From: Paratrimastix pyriformis
Taxonomy: Eukaryota; Preaxostyla; Paratrimastigidae
Direction of reading: 5' to 3'
Assembly: GCA_027972325.1 (NCBI GenBank)
Contig: JAPMOS010000038.1
Location: 252,501 to 295,227 of the forward strand
DNA: 42,727 nucleotides
Numbering within the stretch: position 1 is the stretch's first letter; each line of letters begins with the position of its first letter. Below, piece after piece: positions 1 through 25,087 of this stretch. The notes under the pieces are model-generated. The model made no database searches. It was given only the letters and a program-made list of their open reading frames with translations, and was not told the origin of the DNA. The translations under genes and the position numbers were made by a program.

Positions 1-96
1 AATCATCAATCATCCAATCATCAATCATCAATCATCCAATCATCAATCATCCAATCATCATCATCATCCTTAGCCAGGCATCATCATCATCATCAT
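1..96. repeat. (ATC)n/(CAATCATC)n microsatellite
   Basis: Interrupted ATC triplets with CAATC variants at the window edge; the tract probably continues to the left. Confidence 0.9.
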
Positions 97-175
97 ATCA
101 CCGGGTTTGACAGACGCCCGTGATCGCGGGTTGCCCCGACTCACCTCGCTTTTTTCCTTGCTTTCCTGCTGACAG

Positions 176-16632
<16,457 letters not shown>

Positions 16633-16970
16633 TGTTGATTCAAAAAACAAAAAAAGCTGCATGATGATGCTACATGATGATTGAATGATGATGATGATGA
16701 TGATTGGATGCGCGCCTATTCTCACCTTTTCTGTTTCTCATGATGTCTTCCTTCCTTTGCGGAGCTCCCCCCCCCCCCCCCCCCCCGGTGTTGTACTGTT
16801 ACGATTTAAGCTCCGTGAGTTCTTTTTTCCTCTGGGTGCAAGCGTTTCAAAGAGACCCAGCCGCAGCTCATTCACTCTTGGACATTGCGGAATGCGGCAG
16901 GGTGATGAGGTTCGACTGACATGACAGAAATAGGAGAGATGGCGTCTTCCGGCATCTGGGCTCTCGTGGT
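16633..16970. other. Intergenic spacer
   Basis: Holds a short (ATG)n run (16,688-16,702) and a C-run at about 16,767-16,788. It separates two genes on the same strand; no poly(A) signal or promoter was identified with confidence. Confidence 0.5.
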
Positions 16971-18120
16971 ATGTCCTCTTCGCGAGGGGTGATTGTGGGC
17001 TGCCTCGTCGTCGCACTGCTCTTCTTTGCTATATTACAGCTTTCTCTTTTGCGGACATCGGACCCTGACTTACATGAACCACCATCGCTGGAAAGGGCTC
17101 AGGAATACCTTGGACACCTCGCGAATCTCACCGAGCCTCCTGAATCGGAGGCTTCTGGTGGCGTCCTCCCGATTTGCATTGGCATCACGTCATTGAAGAG
17201 TCGGGCGGATTATGTTCCCAAGTTTGTTTTCTTGCCTTTGAAAACACTCCTTTGAACTCTCTCTCGTCGCAGGTTTTAGCCGGACTTTACCGAGTTATTA
17301 CAGTCGATCAACTCTTGAAAACTCGCATCATCATTTTCACGACGGGTCTTCCAGCACGGCCCTGGTGGACTCGCTCTCGCATCTTTCGCTTAGTCGACAC
17401 GACCTCAGCAATCCACTCAGGTTATTGGCCGGCACCAACGCCACCCTGAACCCGCTCTTCTTCCACACCGAAGACGTGATTGGCGTGTTTTCCTATGCGC
17501 GGCAACACTGCTCCAATCTGCTGCTTCTGGAGGATGATTACGTGGCCACGCGGCCATTTTTGGAGCCCTATCTGCAGTGGATATCACCGGGGGGTCTCCT
17601 TTCGCGGCTGCCCAACTGGTTTTGGGTGAAGCTGTACTTCCCCGATTACCTGCGCAAGTACTCCGTACTGGATGGGGTCTTCGTAACCCTGGTGGGACTG
17701 GCCCTCTGTCTTCTCGTTCCGCTCACCCTCTGTCTCGTGACCCGGCTCTTCGGTGGCTCGCTCCCCGGTTGGGTCCACTTCTCCACCTGGAAACGACGGT
17801 GGGCCGCCGTTGCCGTGACGGCCCTCCTGTACAGCCTGGCCGTCCTCCTGGTCGGCTTCCCCTGGTTTGCCGCGGGGCTCTATCGACTCTTCCCAACGGG
17901 CTTGTACCTCTTCGACCAGGGGGGGATTCTCCCTGGATGGTTCCACATTCGCTATCTGGACGAGGCCATTGGGTTCCTGCGGGCCCACCAATCGGAGGAA
18001 CCCGTCGATCTCCTGCTCGGCCGGTACGCCTTGATGCGTGGGCTGCGGCAACTTCGAGCCATTTTCCTGAGTAACCCCTATTTATTCGAGCATATTGGCA
18101 AGAAGTCATCGCGGTATTGA
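16971..18120 (+). CDS. PGAP4/TMEM246-like GPI glycosyltransferase, two exons
   Basis: Exon 1 (16,971-17,213) starts MSSSRGVIVGCLVVALLFFA, a type II membrane anchor, and ends in ICIGITSLKSRADY. Intron 17,214-17,272 (GTTCCC...GTCGCAG, 59 nt) leads to exon 2 with LAGLYRVITVDQLLKTRIII. Downstream are the glycosyltransferase motif LLLLEDDYVATRPFLEPYL, two hydrophobic hairpin segments (about 17,660-17,750 and 17,800-17,880), and a C-terminus NPYLFEHIGKKSS. A GT-A fold interrupted by a membrane hairpin, with an EDD motif and a C-terminal HIG..SS, is the layout of PGAP4, which adds GalNAc to GPI anchors in the Golgi. The frame shifts by one between about 17,340 and 17,365: either a second tiny intron, a sequencing indel or a real break. 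Identification is from remembered family layout, not a search. Confidence 0.75.
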
Positions 18121-18409
18121 ATTTCTGCGGGAGGCAGTCCCCAGAGCCCCACCCCCCCCACCCCCCTCTCCTTTGAGTGCCTTGTTCTTCGCCCTCCCCC
18201 CTCTTTCCTCTTCTCCCCATCCTCATCTCTTCTCCCGTTGTCTTCTTCTTCTTCATTTTGTGTCTTTCATCTCATTGCTGTTTCCGAGCCCCATTCCTCC
18301 TCCCCCCTCCCCATCCCCACCCCCTCCCCCTCCTCCCTCCCCCTGTGTCAGCAGGGTCGAAAACCTGAAGCTCGTGGACAACAAGACGAAGTCAAATGAG
18401 AACCAAGAG
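18121..18409. other. Pyrimidine-rich spacer
   Basis: C/T-rich sequence downstream of the PGAP4-like gene. It shows the same strand bias as the minus-strand LINE that follows, but no homology to it was seen. Confidence 0.5.
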
Positions 18410-18885
18410 TTGTGTGTGTGTGTGTGTGTGTGTGATACTTCCCAGCTTTCGCCGGGTCCGTGCTCGGGCCGAAGCCCGCGGGTAACATGAACCCCCCGGT
18501 CCGCCCTCCCCGCGAGATAAACTCGCAGGATGGGACGTCCCAAGAGGCCCATGGGTCGGCTACCGTCCCCGAGGGACGGTCACCGCCGACCCCCGGACTA
18601 CGTCTCCTCGTTCATCCCTTCTTCATTTTTCTCGTTCTTCTTTCGTTGCATGATCGCCAGCAGCATGGTTTTGCGGAGTGCACCAATTTCGCTCCCAATC
18701 TCCTTTTGGGTGTCTTCATCCACAATCCCCAACTCTGCCGCCAGTCTGCAATCATTCGCGTACATCTCTCGAAATCCGCACCGCCTCCGAAGTCTTCCCG
18801 CAACTTTCCGCACCACCCCCTCTGAGATCCCCCTCCAGTTGTGGAGCACCTCGCCCTCCTTCGGACGCCCCTCGTAGACCAAGAG
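18410..18885 (-). mobile_element. LINE 3'-end fragment with (CA)n tail (copy 1)
   Basis: On the minus strand it encodes a C-terminal segment with NDCRLAAELGIVDEDTQKEI and RKTMLLAIMQRKK, followed by an untranslated part ending GAAGTATC and a (CA)n run (18,410-18,434 on plus). The same peptide (NACRLAAEMG, DEDTQKEVGSEL, RKTMLIAIQQRKK) and the same GAGTATC(AC)n end close the larger LINE at 38,088. So this is a 5'-truncated member of the same family. Confidence 0.8.
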
Positions 18886-19358
18886 TTTCCGGTCTTTTTC
18901 GTTTTCGGAATGTGAGGGAAGATGACGGAGGGGAGGGGAGACCCAAGGGAGCGGCGGACACAGGACCCCTGTTACGGGAGCCTGTCGACATCACCCCGTC
19001 TGTCGCGACAAATGACTCTGTTGTCTCCGGCCGCACGGACAGAACCCCTCCTCCTACTGCTAGCGGCTCCTCTCGGGCCCATAGCCCCGCCTCCCCCTCT
19101 CACCCCCCCCCCCCCCCCCCTCCTCCCTCCCTCCTCCTCCCTCCTCCCTTTTTTTTTTTTTTTTTTTTTAAAACCTATTGCCATGGAGGTAGAGTCCATG
19201 GCAACGGTACAGTGGCATATACACCGCTCACAGAGTACTCAGTACTCTCTGAGCGAAGTAACACGCTACTGTCCCCATTATTTCTTACAGTTTCGATCTC
19301 AACTGAATCTTCCTCCCTCTCACCCCCCTCATCATTCCTCTTCTTGCCCCCATCCACT
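18886..19358. other. Spacer with homopolymers and a hairpin
   Basis: Contains C-rich and T-rich runs (T-run at 19,149-19,169) and an almost perfect inverted repeat at 19,226-19,254 with 14-bp arms GCTCACAGAGTACT and AGTACTCTCTGAGC around one base. No gene seen. Confidence 0.6.
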
Positions 19359-20162
19359 TTATCTTGCTTCCACCCACAATCCCCCCCGTCCCCCCACACC
19401 CCCACCACCTTTCTTTCCCATCATCACCACCCTCTCCCCCCCCACATCCATCCCGCCTTTTTCTCTCCCCGTTGTATCTTCACCTTCATCATTATCATCA
19501 TCCAGCACATCCCATTCCTTCCCTCCAACCATTATTCTCGCCACAACCCCCACTCCACTACCAATCGTTCCCACTTCCCCATCATACCTCTTCTTCTTCT
19601 TCCCCACCTCGCCTAACCGATTCCGTCCACGCTTCCTCCTACTCAAACCATCACCACTTTCCAAACTTCGATCCACTCCCTCCTTCCTTCCCTCAATAAG
19701 TTTCTCCAGAATTCTTTTCATCCCAATCCTGATCCCTAACTGATGCCACTCTTTCTCCGTTCTCCCATCCAAAAATCCAACTGCCGCGGAATAGAGAGTC
19801 TGTAACGACCAACTCTCCTTATAGTTACAGCATTCCCTCAGTCTTCTTTGTATAATCCGCACAACATCTCCCATAAACAAGCCTTTTCCACCCCTCCCAC
19901 TAGAACCTTCCCACCGAATTTTTGACCCAATTTCATCTTGAGTAAATCCAGTCCGGAACCCCTCCCAGACCGCCATCTGGTATTTCGGCTTTACCAGCCA
20001 ATTATAGATCCTCTCCATCCCACCTTCCACCACCGGATATTTCATCCTCGCTTCCACATTGTCACACACAATTATACTCACAACATGATTTACCGGCCTG
20101 ACGTATTTCTTCCCCGTCCTCCAAAAGTTCCCCGGCCAGCAAGAGAAGGTGTTCTCATCCAT
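19359..20162 (-). CDS. Unrecognised ORF, possibly mobile-element derived
   Basis: A 267-codon frame from the ATG at 20,160-20,162 (the frame is open further upstream through a simple repeat, so the start is uncertain). The N-terminal part has ordinary protein composition, with NFWRTGKKYVRPVNHVVSII, PKYQMAVWEGFRTGFTQDEI and GFLDGRTEKEWHQLGIRIGM. The C-terminal third is Gly/Arg/Lys/Asp-rich low complexity. The sense strand is purine-rich like the LINE sense strand, and it lies next to a LINE fragment in the same orientation, so it may be a LINE or other transposon ORF. I do not recognise a domain. Confidence 0.4.
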   Translation of the reverse strand: MDENTFSCWPGNFWRTGKKYVRPVNHVVSIIVCDNVEARMKYPVVEGGMERIYNWLVKPKYQMAVWEGFRTGFTQDEIGSKIRWEGSSGRGGKGLFMGDVVRIIQRRLRECCNYKESWSLQTLYSAAVGFLDGRTEKEWHQLGIRIGMKRILEKLIEGRKEGVDRSLESGDGLSRRKRGRNRLGEVGKKKKRYDGEVGTIGSGVGVVARIMVGGKEWDVLDDDNDEGEDTTGREKGGMDVGGERVVMMGKKGGGGVGGRGGLWVEAR

Positions 20163-20197
20163 TTTAAAAATTGCAGTTTTTAAAGCCGTGGTTAGGT

Positions 20198-20293
20198 TGA
20201 TAGGTGGGTGGGTGGGTGGGTTGGTTGGTTGGTTGGTTGGTTGGTTGGTTGGTTGGTTGGTTGGTTGGTTGGTTGGTTGGTTGGTTGGCTGGT
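20198..20293. repeat. (GGGT)n to (TTGG)n tract
   Basis: About 95 bp of GGGT changing to TTGG, the same motif as at 2,372. Confidence 0.95.
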
Positions 20294-20372
20294 CGGAATA
20301 TTTTGCAGTTTCCCGTTTGCCGGAATATTTTGCAGTTTCCCGTTTGCCGGAATATTTTGCGGTTTCCCCGTT
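20294..20372. repeat. 27-bp unit, three tandem copies
   Basis: GGAATATTTTGCAGTTTCCC followed by GTTTGCC, three times, the last with changes. On the minus strand it reads in frame as a repeated KYSGKRETA peptide. Confidence 0.9.
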
Positions 20373-20576
20373 GGCCCGCGCGTAGCGAGCGATCTCTCGC
20401 GAGCGGGGTCGGGGCCATCCAACCCGCCGCAGCGCCGCAGTTGCCCCCAATCATTGCCGAACCCAGGAAAGCCCCCCCCCCCGCCCGTTTGGAAAAGCAG
20501 CAGAATCGGGAATTCCGAAATTGCGCAAAGACAAGAATCCTCTAGATATATATTAGTCAGGGCACCTGAAGGAATA

Positions 20577-20851
20577 GCAAGTGGCACACCCCCGGCGTAA
20601 CGTCCGAGACCCCCTAAGTACGCTATCCGGGGCACCCGGAACTGGCACTTTTTCGCAAGTGTGCCAGTTGCTTTTTAGGGCAAGTGGCACAACCCCGGCG
20701 TAACGTGGGAGGGTACCCTGGGACATTTGGGAAGCAAGTGGCACACGCGCGAAAGAGAAGAGGGGCAAGTGGCACACGGAGATAGGGGCCCGGGAACGCT
20801 TGGGAGCAAGTGGCACAACGAGGCGGCGAAGTCGAGGGCAAGTGGCACAAC
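20577..20851 (+). repeat. GCAAGTGGCACA repeat cluster at the element's left edge
   Basis: Exact copies start at 20,577, 20,680, 20,734, 20,765, 20,806 and 20,838, with a variant at 20,655 that runs into an inverted half-copy. CCCCGGCGTAACGT follows two of them. Irregular spacing (31-103 bp) argues against a simple tandem array. This could be a subterminal repeat of the element or a binding site array. Confidence 0.8.
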
Positions 20852-20937
20852 GAGAGAAAGGGGGCCAAGAGCGTGTTCTTGCTGAGAGAATGACCAGTTC
20901 GGCGGTTCATCGCATCAGCAAAAAAAGAGGGAGTGGT

Positions 20938-21267
20938 TCATGCGGTCGGCGACGAGGCCTGCTCTGTTCGATTCAACTTGATCCGGAGGACTAGCTTCTC
21001 GGCAAGCGGCTTTGCCTCTTCGATTGTTTTCTCGAGCACCTGCGCTAATGCCGCCACCAGTTCATCTTCCACGTCCACCGTTATATACTTCTCGCTCTTT
21101 CCGGCTTCTGCCTTGCGCATGGCGTTGTACTTGACTCGATATTCGACCTTACGCTTCGCTGGATCCGTCTCTGTGAGGTCAATATGCCGTCGCCGATAGC
21201 ATCGGGGCTGTTCCCTCGGTTTGGGCAACGGCTCGACGGGTTCTTCTTGCGGAATTGGGCTTTCCAT
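20938..21267 (-). CDS. Small virus-like-element protein, 109 aa
   Basis: Open frame with ATG at 21,265-21,267, diverging from the ORF at 21,348 across 80 bp. The N-terminus is Pro/Glu-rich and basic; the rest is charged and helical, with KRKVEYRVKYNAMRKAEAGK and ELVAALAQVLEKTIEEAKPL. No family recognised. Its placement next to capsid genes suggests a small structural or DNA-associated protein, which is inference. Confidence 0.55.
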   Translation of the reverse strand: MESPIPQEEPVEPLPKPREQPRCYRRRHIDLTETDPAKRKVEYRVKYNAMRKAEAGKSEKYITVDVEDELVAALAQVLEKTIEEAKPLAEKLVLRIKLNRTEQASSPTA

Positions 21268-21347
21268 TTGCTTTGTTTTGGGAAAGGAGAATTATTTCGA
21301 TTTTCGGGATCTCGGAAAAATGCAAAAAATCTCTCGGCACCAAAAGA

Positions 21348-21629
21348 ATGGCTCAAGTCGAAGGTGTTCAGTGGCTGAATCAGACCAAGATGGTGGCACG
21401 CGTTCAGGAGCTTACTGGTGGCGTTGTAAAGTCCATTCGCATCACAGCAGACGGTGAGTTCAAGAATGAGAAGATCAAGTATGCGGCTGAGTTCATCAAT
21501 CCGCAGGGTGATATCATTCACAAGGGTGTCTGCGCGAAGCGACAGTTTCATGACGCCAACGGGAAAGAGAAGACCTACTTCAAGTTCGCGCCTCCAGTTC
21601 TGAAGGTAGATGTTGAGGTGATCGAATGA
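21348..21629 (+). CDS. Small virus-like-element protein, 93 aa
   Basis: The start is set at the ATG at 21,348 (MAQVEGVQWLNQTKMVARVQ), because upstream codons in the frame look untranslated. The protein is beta-rich, with KIKYAAEFINPQGDIIHKGV and KTYFKFAPPVLKVDVEVIE. No signal or membrane segment. Converges with the capsid gene, with 22 bp between stops. Confidence 0.6.
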   Translation: MAQVEGVQWLNQTKMVARVQELTGGVVKSIRITADGEFKNEKIKYAAEFINPQGDIIHKGVCAKRQFHDANGKEKTYFKFAPPVLKVDVEVIE

Positions 21630-21651
21630 GCAGCGATGCTTTCTTTTTTGC

Positions 21652-22908
21652 TTACGAGATTGAGCGCAGGTGGAACTGGCCATTGCTGACCTCCCCGATG
21701 CGGTTGTAGATGAACAGGACGTGAAGCCGCATCTGCGCCGTGGTTGCGTTCTTGAGAGTGATGTGCAGGATGGGCTGAGAGCTGCTGGTCGCGGCACGGA
21801 AGACGCCCAAGTTAACGTCGTGCTCCCATGTCTCCTCGTACGGGAATGAGAGCGTGTAGACGCGCTTAGGCTGTCGCTCGTAGCCCATTCCGAGGTTGGC
21901 ATTCATGTTGACGTAGTCGCCATATTCAGTGGGGTCGGTTTCGAGGTTGGGGATATCGCGGCCGTTCGCAGTGAGGTACCACGACTGCACTTCCGCACGG
22001 TTGGCTTCGGTGTAGGGGTCGTACGCAGTGCTGTTGCCGTAATCGGGAGTGATCATGAACATGATGCCGCTGAGCACGCTATCCACCGTCAAGGGCTCCG
22101 AGATCACAGTCGTGCCTGTTGGAATGATCTTGTCCCAGCTGCTGAACGTTTCGAGGAACATGCGCTGCGGGTTGTTGACTGCCTGGAGCTCATCGAGTTG
22201 CTTTTCGGGGAAGCGTGGATGCACGGCATAGATAGTTGTGCTGCCGAATGATGGCGCAGGTGCAGTTGAGACCGTCCCGCCGCCTGCATTGATCACACGA
22301 GAGTAAGGGGCGTAGTCGATTTGATACTGTGGCTTCCCGTTGAGGTGGTTAGCGATGAGGAAGTTTTCCACGCGATAGAATGGTGCCACGTGATAGAGCG
22401 GGATGTTGAGCTGCGTCGGTGCGGTAAGCGCGCTTTGGAGGTCTGCGCCAGCGGTACCAATCTTCCACATCTCAAATATCTTGCTGCGCTCTTGAGGTGT
22501 CGCGCGGCATCCGATCATGTACATCCCGAGAGCAGAGACGTCAGCCAGCTGCTCGCCGTTCGTGAGGAACTGGACGCGCTGAAGGAGTGAGAGGGCGTAA
22601 CCGTTGTTGTAGGCAGGGTTGGTGCCGCCGGTCACCGTGACTATGTTGAGCGTGGTGTTGATGACGTCGTTGGTGGTGGCGATCACTGAAGTCGGCGATT
22701 CCACGCTGTACACCGTGTTTTGAGCGCTGTACGTCGCGGGGTTGCTGGACGATAGATTCTGTCGATGCGGCCACTTGGGCTGGAGGACGAGCAGCTTGCT
22801 GAAGGGCGCACAGATGTTTTCCCACGAAGCGTTGTTGGCGACGATCCGGTCAAGGGCGTTATCCCTGTCCTTTACGTCGTTGCGAAGAGAGTTGAGCACG
22901 TCACCCAT
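21652..22908 (-). CDS. Major capsid protein of the virus-like element, 418 aa
   Basis: Starts MGDVLNSLRNDVKDRDNALD. Length, the all-beta style and short conserved-looking segments (LLQRVQFLTNGEQLADVSAL, ERSKIFEMWKIGTAG, VHPRFPEKQL, RVYTLSFPYEETWEHD, HVLFIYNRIGEV) fit a double-jelly-roll capsid protein of the Polinton-like virus/virophage kind, which builds the icosahedral shell as trimers. It leads a minus-strand cluster with the genes at 22,973 and 23,380. The ORF looks whole. The call rests on overall pattern and the linked ATPase, not on a search. Confidence 0.75.
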   Translation of the reverse strand: MGDVLNSLRNDVKDRDNALDRIVANNASWENICAPFSKLLVLQPKWPHRQNLSSSNPATYSAQNTVYSVESPTSVIATTNDVINTTLNIVTVTGGTNPAYNNGYALSLLQRVQFLTNGEQLADVSALGMYMIGCRATPQERSKIFEMWKIGTAGADLQSALTAPTQLNIPLYHVAPFYRVENFLIANHLNGKPQYQIDYAPYSRVINAGGGTVSTAPAPSFGSTTIYAVHPRFPEKQLDELQAVNNPQRMFLETFSSWDKIIPTGTTVISEPLTVDSVLSGIMFMITPDYGNSTAYDPYTEANRAEVQSWYLTANGRDIPNLETDPTEYGDYVNMNANLGMGYERQPKRVYTLSFPYEETWEHDVNLGVFRAATSSSQPILHITLKNATTAQMRLHVLFIYNRIGEVSNGQFHLRSIS

Positions 22909-22972
22909 TATGAGATGTGTTTTGAAGCTCCAAAGAAAATGTGAACGCGGTGATGCCTAAAACTCGCCCCTT

Positions 22973-23362
22973 TTACAGACAGTGATCAAGCACGAATGAG
23001 TTGTCGTTCTCCACACCGGAATACGTTTCGAAGACGAGACAGATGGAGTGAATGGTGTCGGTTGTGGGCTGACGGGTCACTGGATCGAGGACACGAACAT
23101 GCGCACGCGCAATTGGCGACAAGTAGTAACCGAGATACCAATTCTCATCGTCAGCTCCACTCTTCCTGTACACGTTCATCGTGCGCGTTCTGTTGAATTG
23201 GAAATCAATCTCGAGGATGTAGAAACCGTAAGTTGACTCGGCGCTGATGTACGAACGGCTGAGTGTGCGATGCTGTTTCATGGCGCCTTCCGAAAGTTGG
23301 ATGTCGAACTCGTTGCTGGTGGCGGTGATTGCCTGCTGCCCGTAGTTTGCGTCACTGAACAT
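22973..23362 (-). CDS. Small structural-type protein, 129 aa
   Basis: Begins MFSDANYGQQAITATSNEFD and is beta-rich (YGFYILEIDFQFNRTRTMNV, TDTIHSICLVFETYSGVEND). It lies between the capsid gene and the membrane-protein gene, all minus strand and tightly spaced, so a minor virion protein such as a vertex component is plausible. It is shorter than typical penton proteins. TTTTGACGCTTCTAAATG at its start matches the shared start motif of the element. Confidence 0.55.
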   Translation of the reverse strand: MFSDANYGQQAITATSNEFDIQLSEGAMKQHRTLSRSYISAESTYGFYILEIDFQFNRTRTMNVYRKSGADDENWYLGYYLSPIARAHVRVLDPVTRQPTTDTIHSICLVFETYSGVENDNSFVLDHCL

Positions 23363-23379
23363 TTAGAAGCGTCAAAACT

Positions 23380-24045
23380 TTATCGCTTCTTGACCATCGT
23401 ATAACCGACAAGAACGACAACGCCAAGGCCCGCGGCCGCGATGAGTGGCCCGGTTAGCGATTTGAAGATCGCCGCCAGATCGAAGCCGGTCGTGTCCTGT
23501 TTCGCTTTCTCATCTCCCTTCGTTGCTTGGTCGCCGATTACGTCACGGAAACGTTCCTCCAGCGCGTGAGTGAGGTCCTCGTTATAGCCCTTGTTGCCGA
23601 TTGCGATGGTGCGGATGTCGATGCTTCCCACGTCGTGGAAGGCCACCGTATTCTTCTGCGTGACGTCGCGGCGGACGGATGTGATGATGTTGTCGACATC
23701 TTTGATGCTTACCTGAGTCTTGAGTCGGTTGATGAAGGATTGATTGCCTGAGCTGAGCGCACCGATGCCGCTTGTGCGTTGAGCGGCTTCGAGAAGGTCC
23801 TTGACGTCTTGCGAGAGATGAAGGCGATCAGCTTCCTGTTGGCAAAGGTCGAGTGAAGTGGTGATGGTGAGATCGTTCTTCAGCTGCATGGAATCGATCC
23901 GCACAGAGTCGACGTGATAGATGACGAGTTGGTTGAGTTGCGCCGTCTGTTCGCTGATGAGGCGCTGCAGATTGGTGTACTGCTCCTTGGTCATGTTCTG
24001 CTCCAAGGTGTTTTGCACCTGCTGATACGACACTGAGCCGCCCAT
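23380..24045 (-). CDS. Probable N-myristoylated virion membrane protein, 221 aa
   Basis: The N-terminus MGGSVSYQQV fits a myristoylation signal (Gly2, Ser6 absent but small residues at 5-6). A long helical and beta ectodomain follows with two Cys only, then one membrane segment near residues 197-217 (GPLIAAAGLGVVVLVGYTMV) and a KKR tail. This plan, myristoyl glycine plus one C-terminal anchor, is that of the poxvirus L1/F9-type entry proteins and their relatives in other large DNA viruses. The relation is inferred from layout only. The 20 bases at its start, TTTTTATCGCTGCCGAAATG, nearly match those of the gene at 27,143. Confidence 0.65.
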   Translation of the reverse strand: MGGSVSYQQVQNTLEQNMTKEQYTNLQRLISEQTAQLNQLVIYHVDSVRIDSMQLKNDLTITTSLDLCQQEADRLHLSQDVKDLLEAAQRTSGIGALSSGNQSFINRLKTQVSIKDVDNIITSVRRDVTQKNTVAFHDVGSIDIRTIAIGNKGYNEDLTHALEERFRDVIGDQATKGDEKAKQDTTGFDLAAIFKSLTGPLIAAAGLGVVVLVGYTMVKKR

Positions 24046-24120
24046 TTCGGCAGCGATAAAAACGTTTCAATTAAGCTGAGGTTGAAGCTGAGATCTTTTT
24101 CTGTCGCCGTAAACAGATTG
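24046..24120. promoter_or_regulatory. Divergent intergenic region with paired start motifs
   Basis: Between the minus-strand start at 24,045 and the plus-strand start at 24,121, each side carries a T-run followed by TCGC(T/C)GCC or TCGCCG and the ATG. This suggests a promoter motif placed at the start codon on both sides. Confidence 0.5.
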
Positions 24121-24510
24121 ATGTCGCAGATCACAAACGCTGCAGTTGTTGGGGCAGGGACGGGAGTGGGCGTGTATCTCCGGCTTTTGCGCCTGCGCCT
24201 GCACCTGCACCTGCACCTGCACCTGCACCTGCACCTGCATGTTGCTGCCCCTGTTGTTGCTGCCCTGGTGTTGTTGCCCCTGTTGCTGCCTCTGTTGCTG
24301 CTGGTGTGTCCCCTTTGTCTGCTGTGCCTGCTGCGCCCGCTCGTGCTACCTCGACGCCCGACCATGCCGCTTCTGCCGTGCCTCCGAAGATTAGCCTCTC
24401 CGACCTCTCGCCTGTTGCCAACCGTGGGCCTTTGGGAAGGGAGCAACGATTCTGCGCCTGTCCTACCGAGGTGGTAGGTCATGGTGGTTCAGGCTGGGTT
24501 CGGGAATATT
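24121..24510 (+). CDS. Candidate small membrane protein with repeat linker
   Basis: ATG at 24,121 opens MSQITNAAVVGAGTGVGVYL, whose VVGAGTGVG core resembles the VIGAGTAGL of the ORF at 25,088. A (CTGCAC)n repeat at about 24,193-24,240 follows, after which three frames are open and the reading is uncertain. The start is preceded by TTTTTCTGTCGCCGTAAAC, like other starts in the element. It diverges from the gene at 23,380. An overlapping minus-strand ORF is Ala/Gly-rich and probably a shadow. Confidence 0.4.
24193..24240. repeat. (CTGCAC)n hexamer repeat
   Basis: About seven units with CTGCGC variants on the left. Confidence 0.9.
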
Positions 24511-24579
24511 TTTCGTTCTAACTGTTCTTGTCTTTTGCTTCCTTCGCCCCCTTTCATCGTCACGAAGTACGTTCAACAC

Positions 24580-25020
24580 ATGATGCCGAATTCTCAGGTG
24601 GCGCTCTGGACGGGCGTGGCTGCCGGATCGTCGTATCTTCTCATCGATCGCTATCTTCGCACGCATATTCCGATGCCGGTTTCTGGCGGCGCAACTCCAG
24701 GAGGCGGTTCGATGTCGCTCGGCACTCCGTTCAATCTCAAAGTCACTGCGTATAACGACATGAAGCAACAGTTCTACTTCTACCGCGAGTCCGGCGATGC
24801 GGCTGCCTTCATCTCAAAGCTTGCCGCACGTGCTTTTATCGCCAAGTTCATCTACAACGGCAAGACATATGCTGTCGTGCGCAGCGATGGCGCTTTTGGC
24901 AACGGACCCACGTCGGTCTACAGGATTGGCGTGCGCGAGCAGAATGGACACGACGCGAGCCTGTTCGATATCTTCGGTGCGAACTACGAGGGCAAGACCT
25001 TTACCATCTACGTCCTGTAA
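24580..25020 (+). CDS. Small membrane-anchored protein, 146 aa
   Basis: Start taken at MMPNSQVALWTGVAAGSSYL (24,580), since the upstream frame lacks protein character. One hydrophobic segment at residues 8-20, a Gly/Pro linker (PVSGGATPGGGS), then a compact domain with NDMKQQFYFYRESGDAAAFI and YEGKTFTIYVL. No family recognised; likely virion-associated given its position. Confidence 0.6.
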   Translation: MMPNSQVALWTGVAAGSSYLLIDRYLRTHIPMPVSGGATPGGGSMSLGTPFNLKVTAYNDMKQQFYFYRESGDAAAFISKLAARAFIAKFIYNGKTYAVVRSDGAFGNGPTSVYRIGVREQNGHDASLFDIFGANYEGKTFTIYVL

Positions 25021-25087
25021 AGTTGCCGCTTTTTCTCAGTCAGTGCGTGCTCAGTTTTTTGTTTGCGACAAAAGCAGCTCAATAAAC

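Noticed and set aside
20553-20910. Minus-strand ORFs over the GCAAGTGGCACA cluster
   Set aside because: They read the repeat as recurring CATC peptides; no protein character.
23991-24482. Minus-strand Ala/Gly-rich and Arg/Cys-rich ORFs over the CTGCAC repeat
   Set aside because: Driven by the hexamer repeat; the plus-strand start motif favours the other strand.
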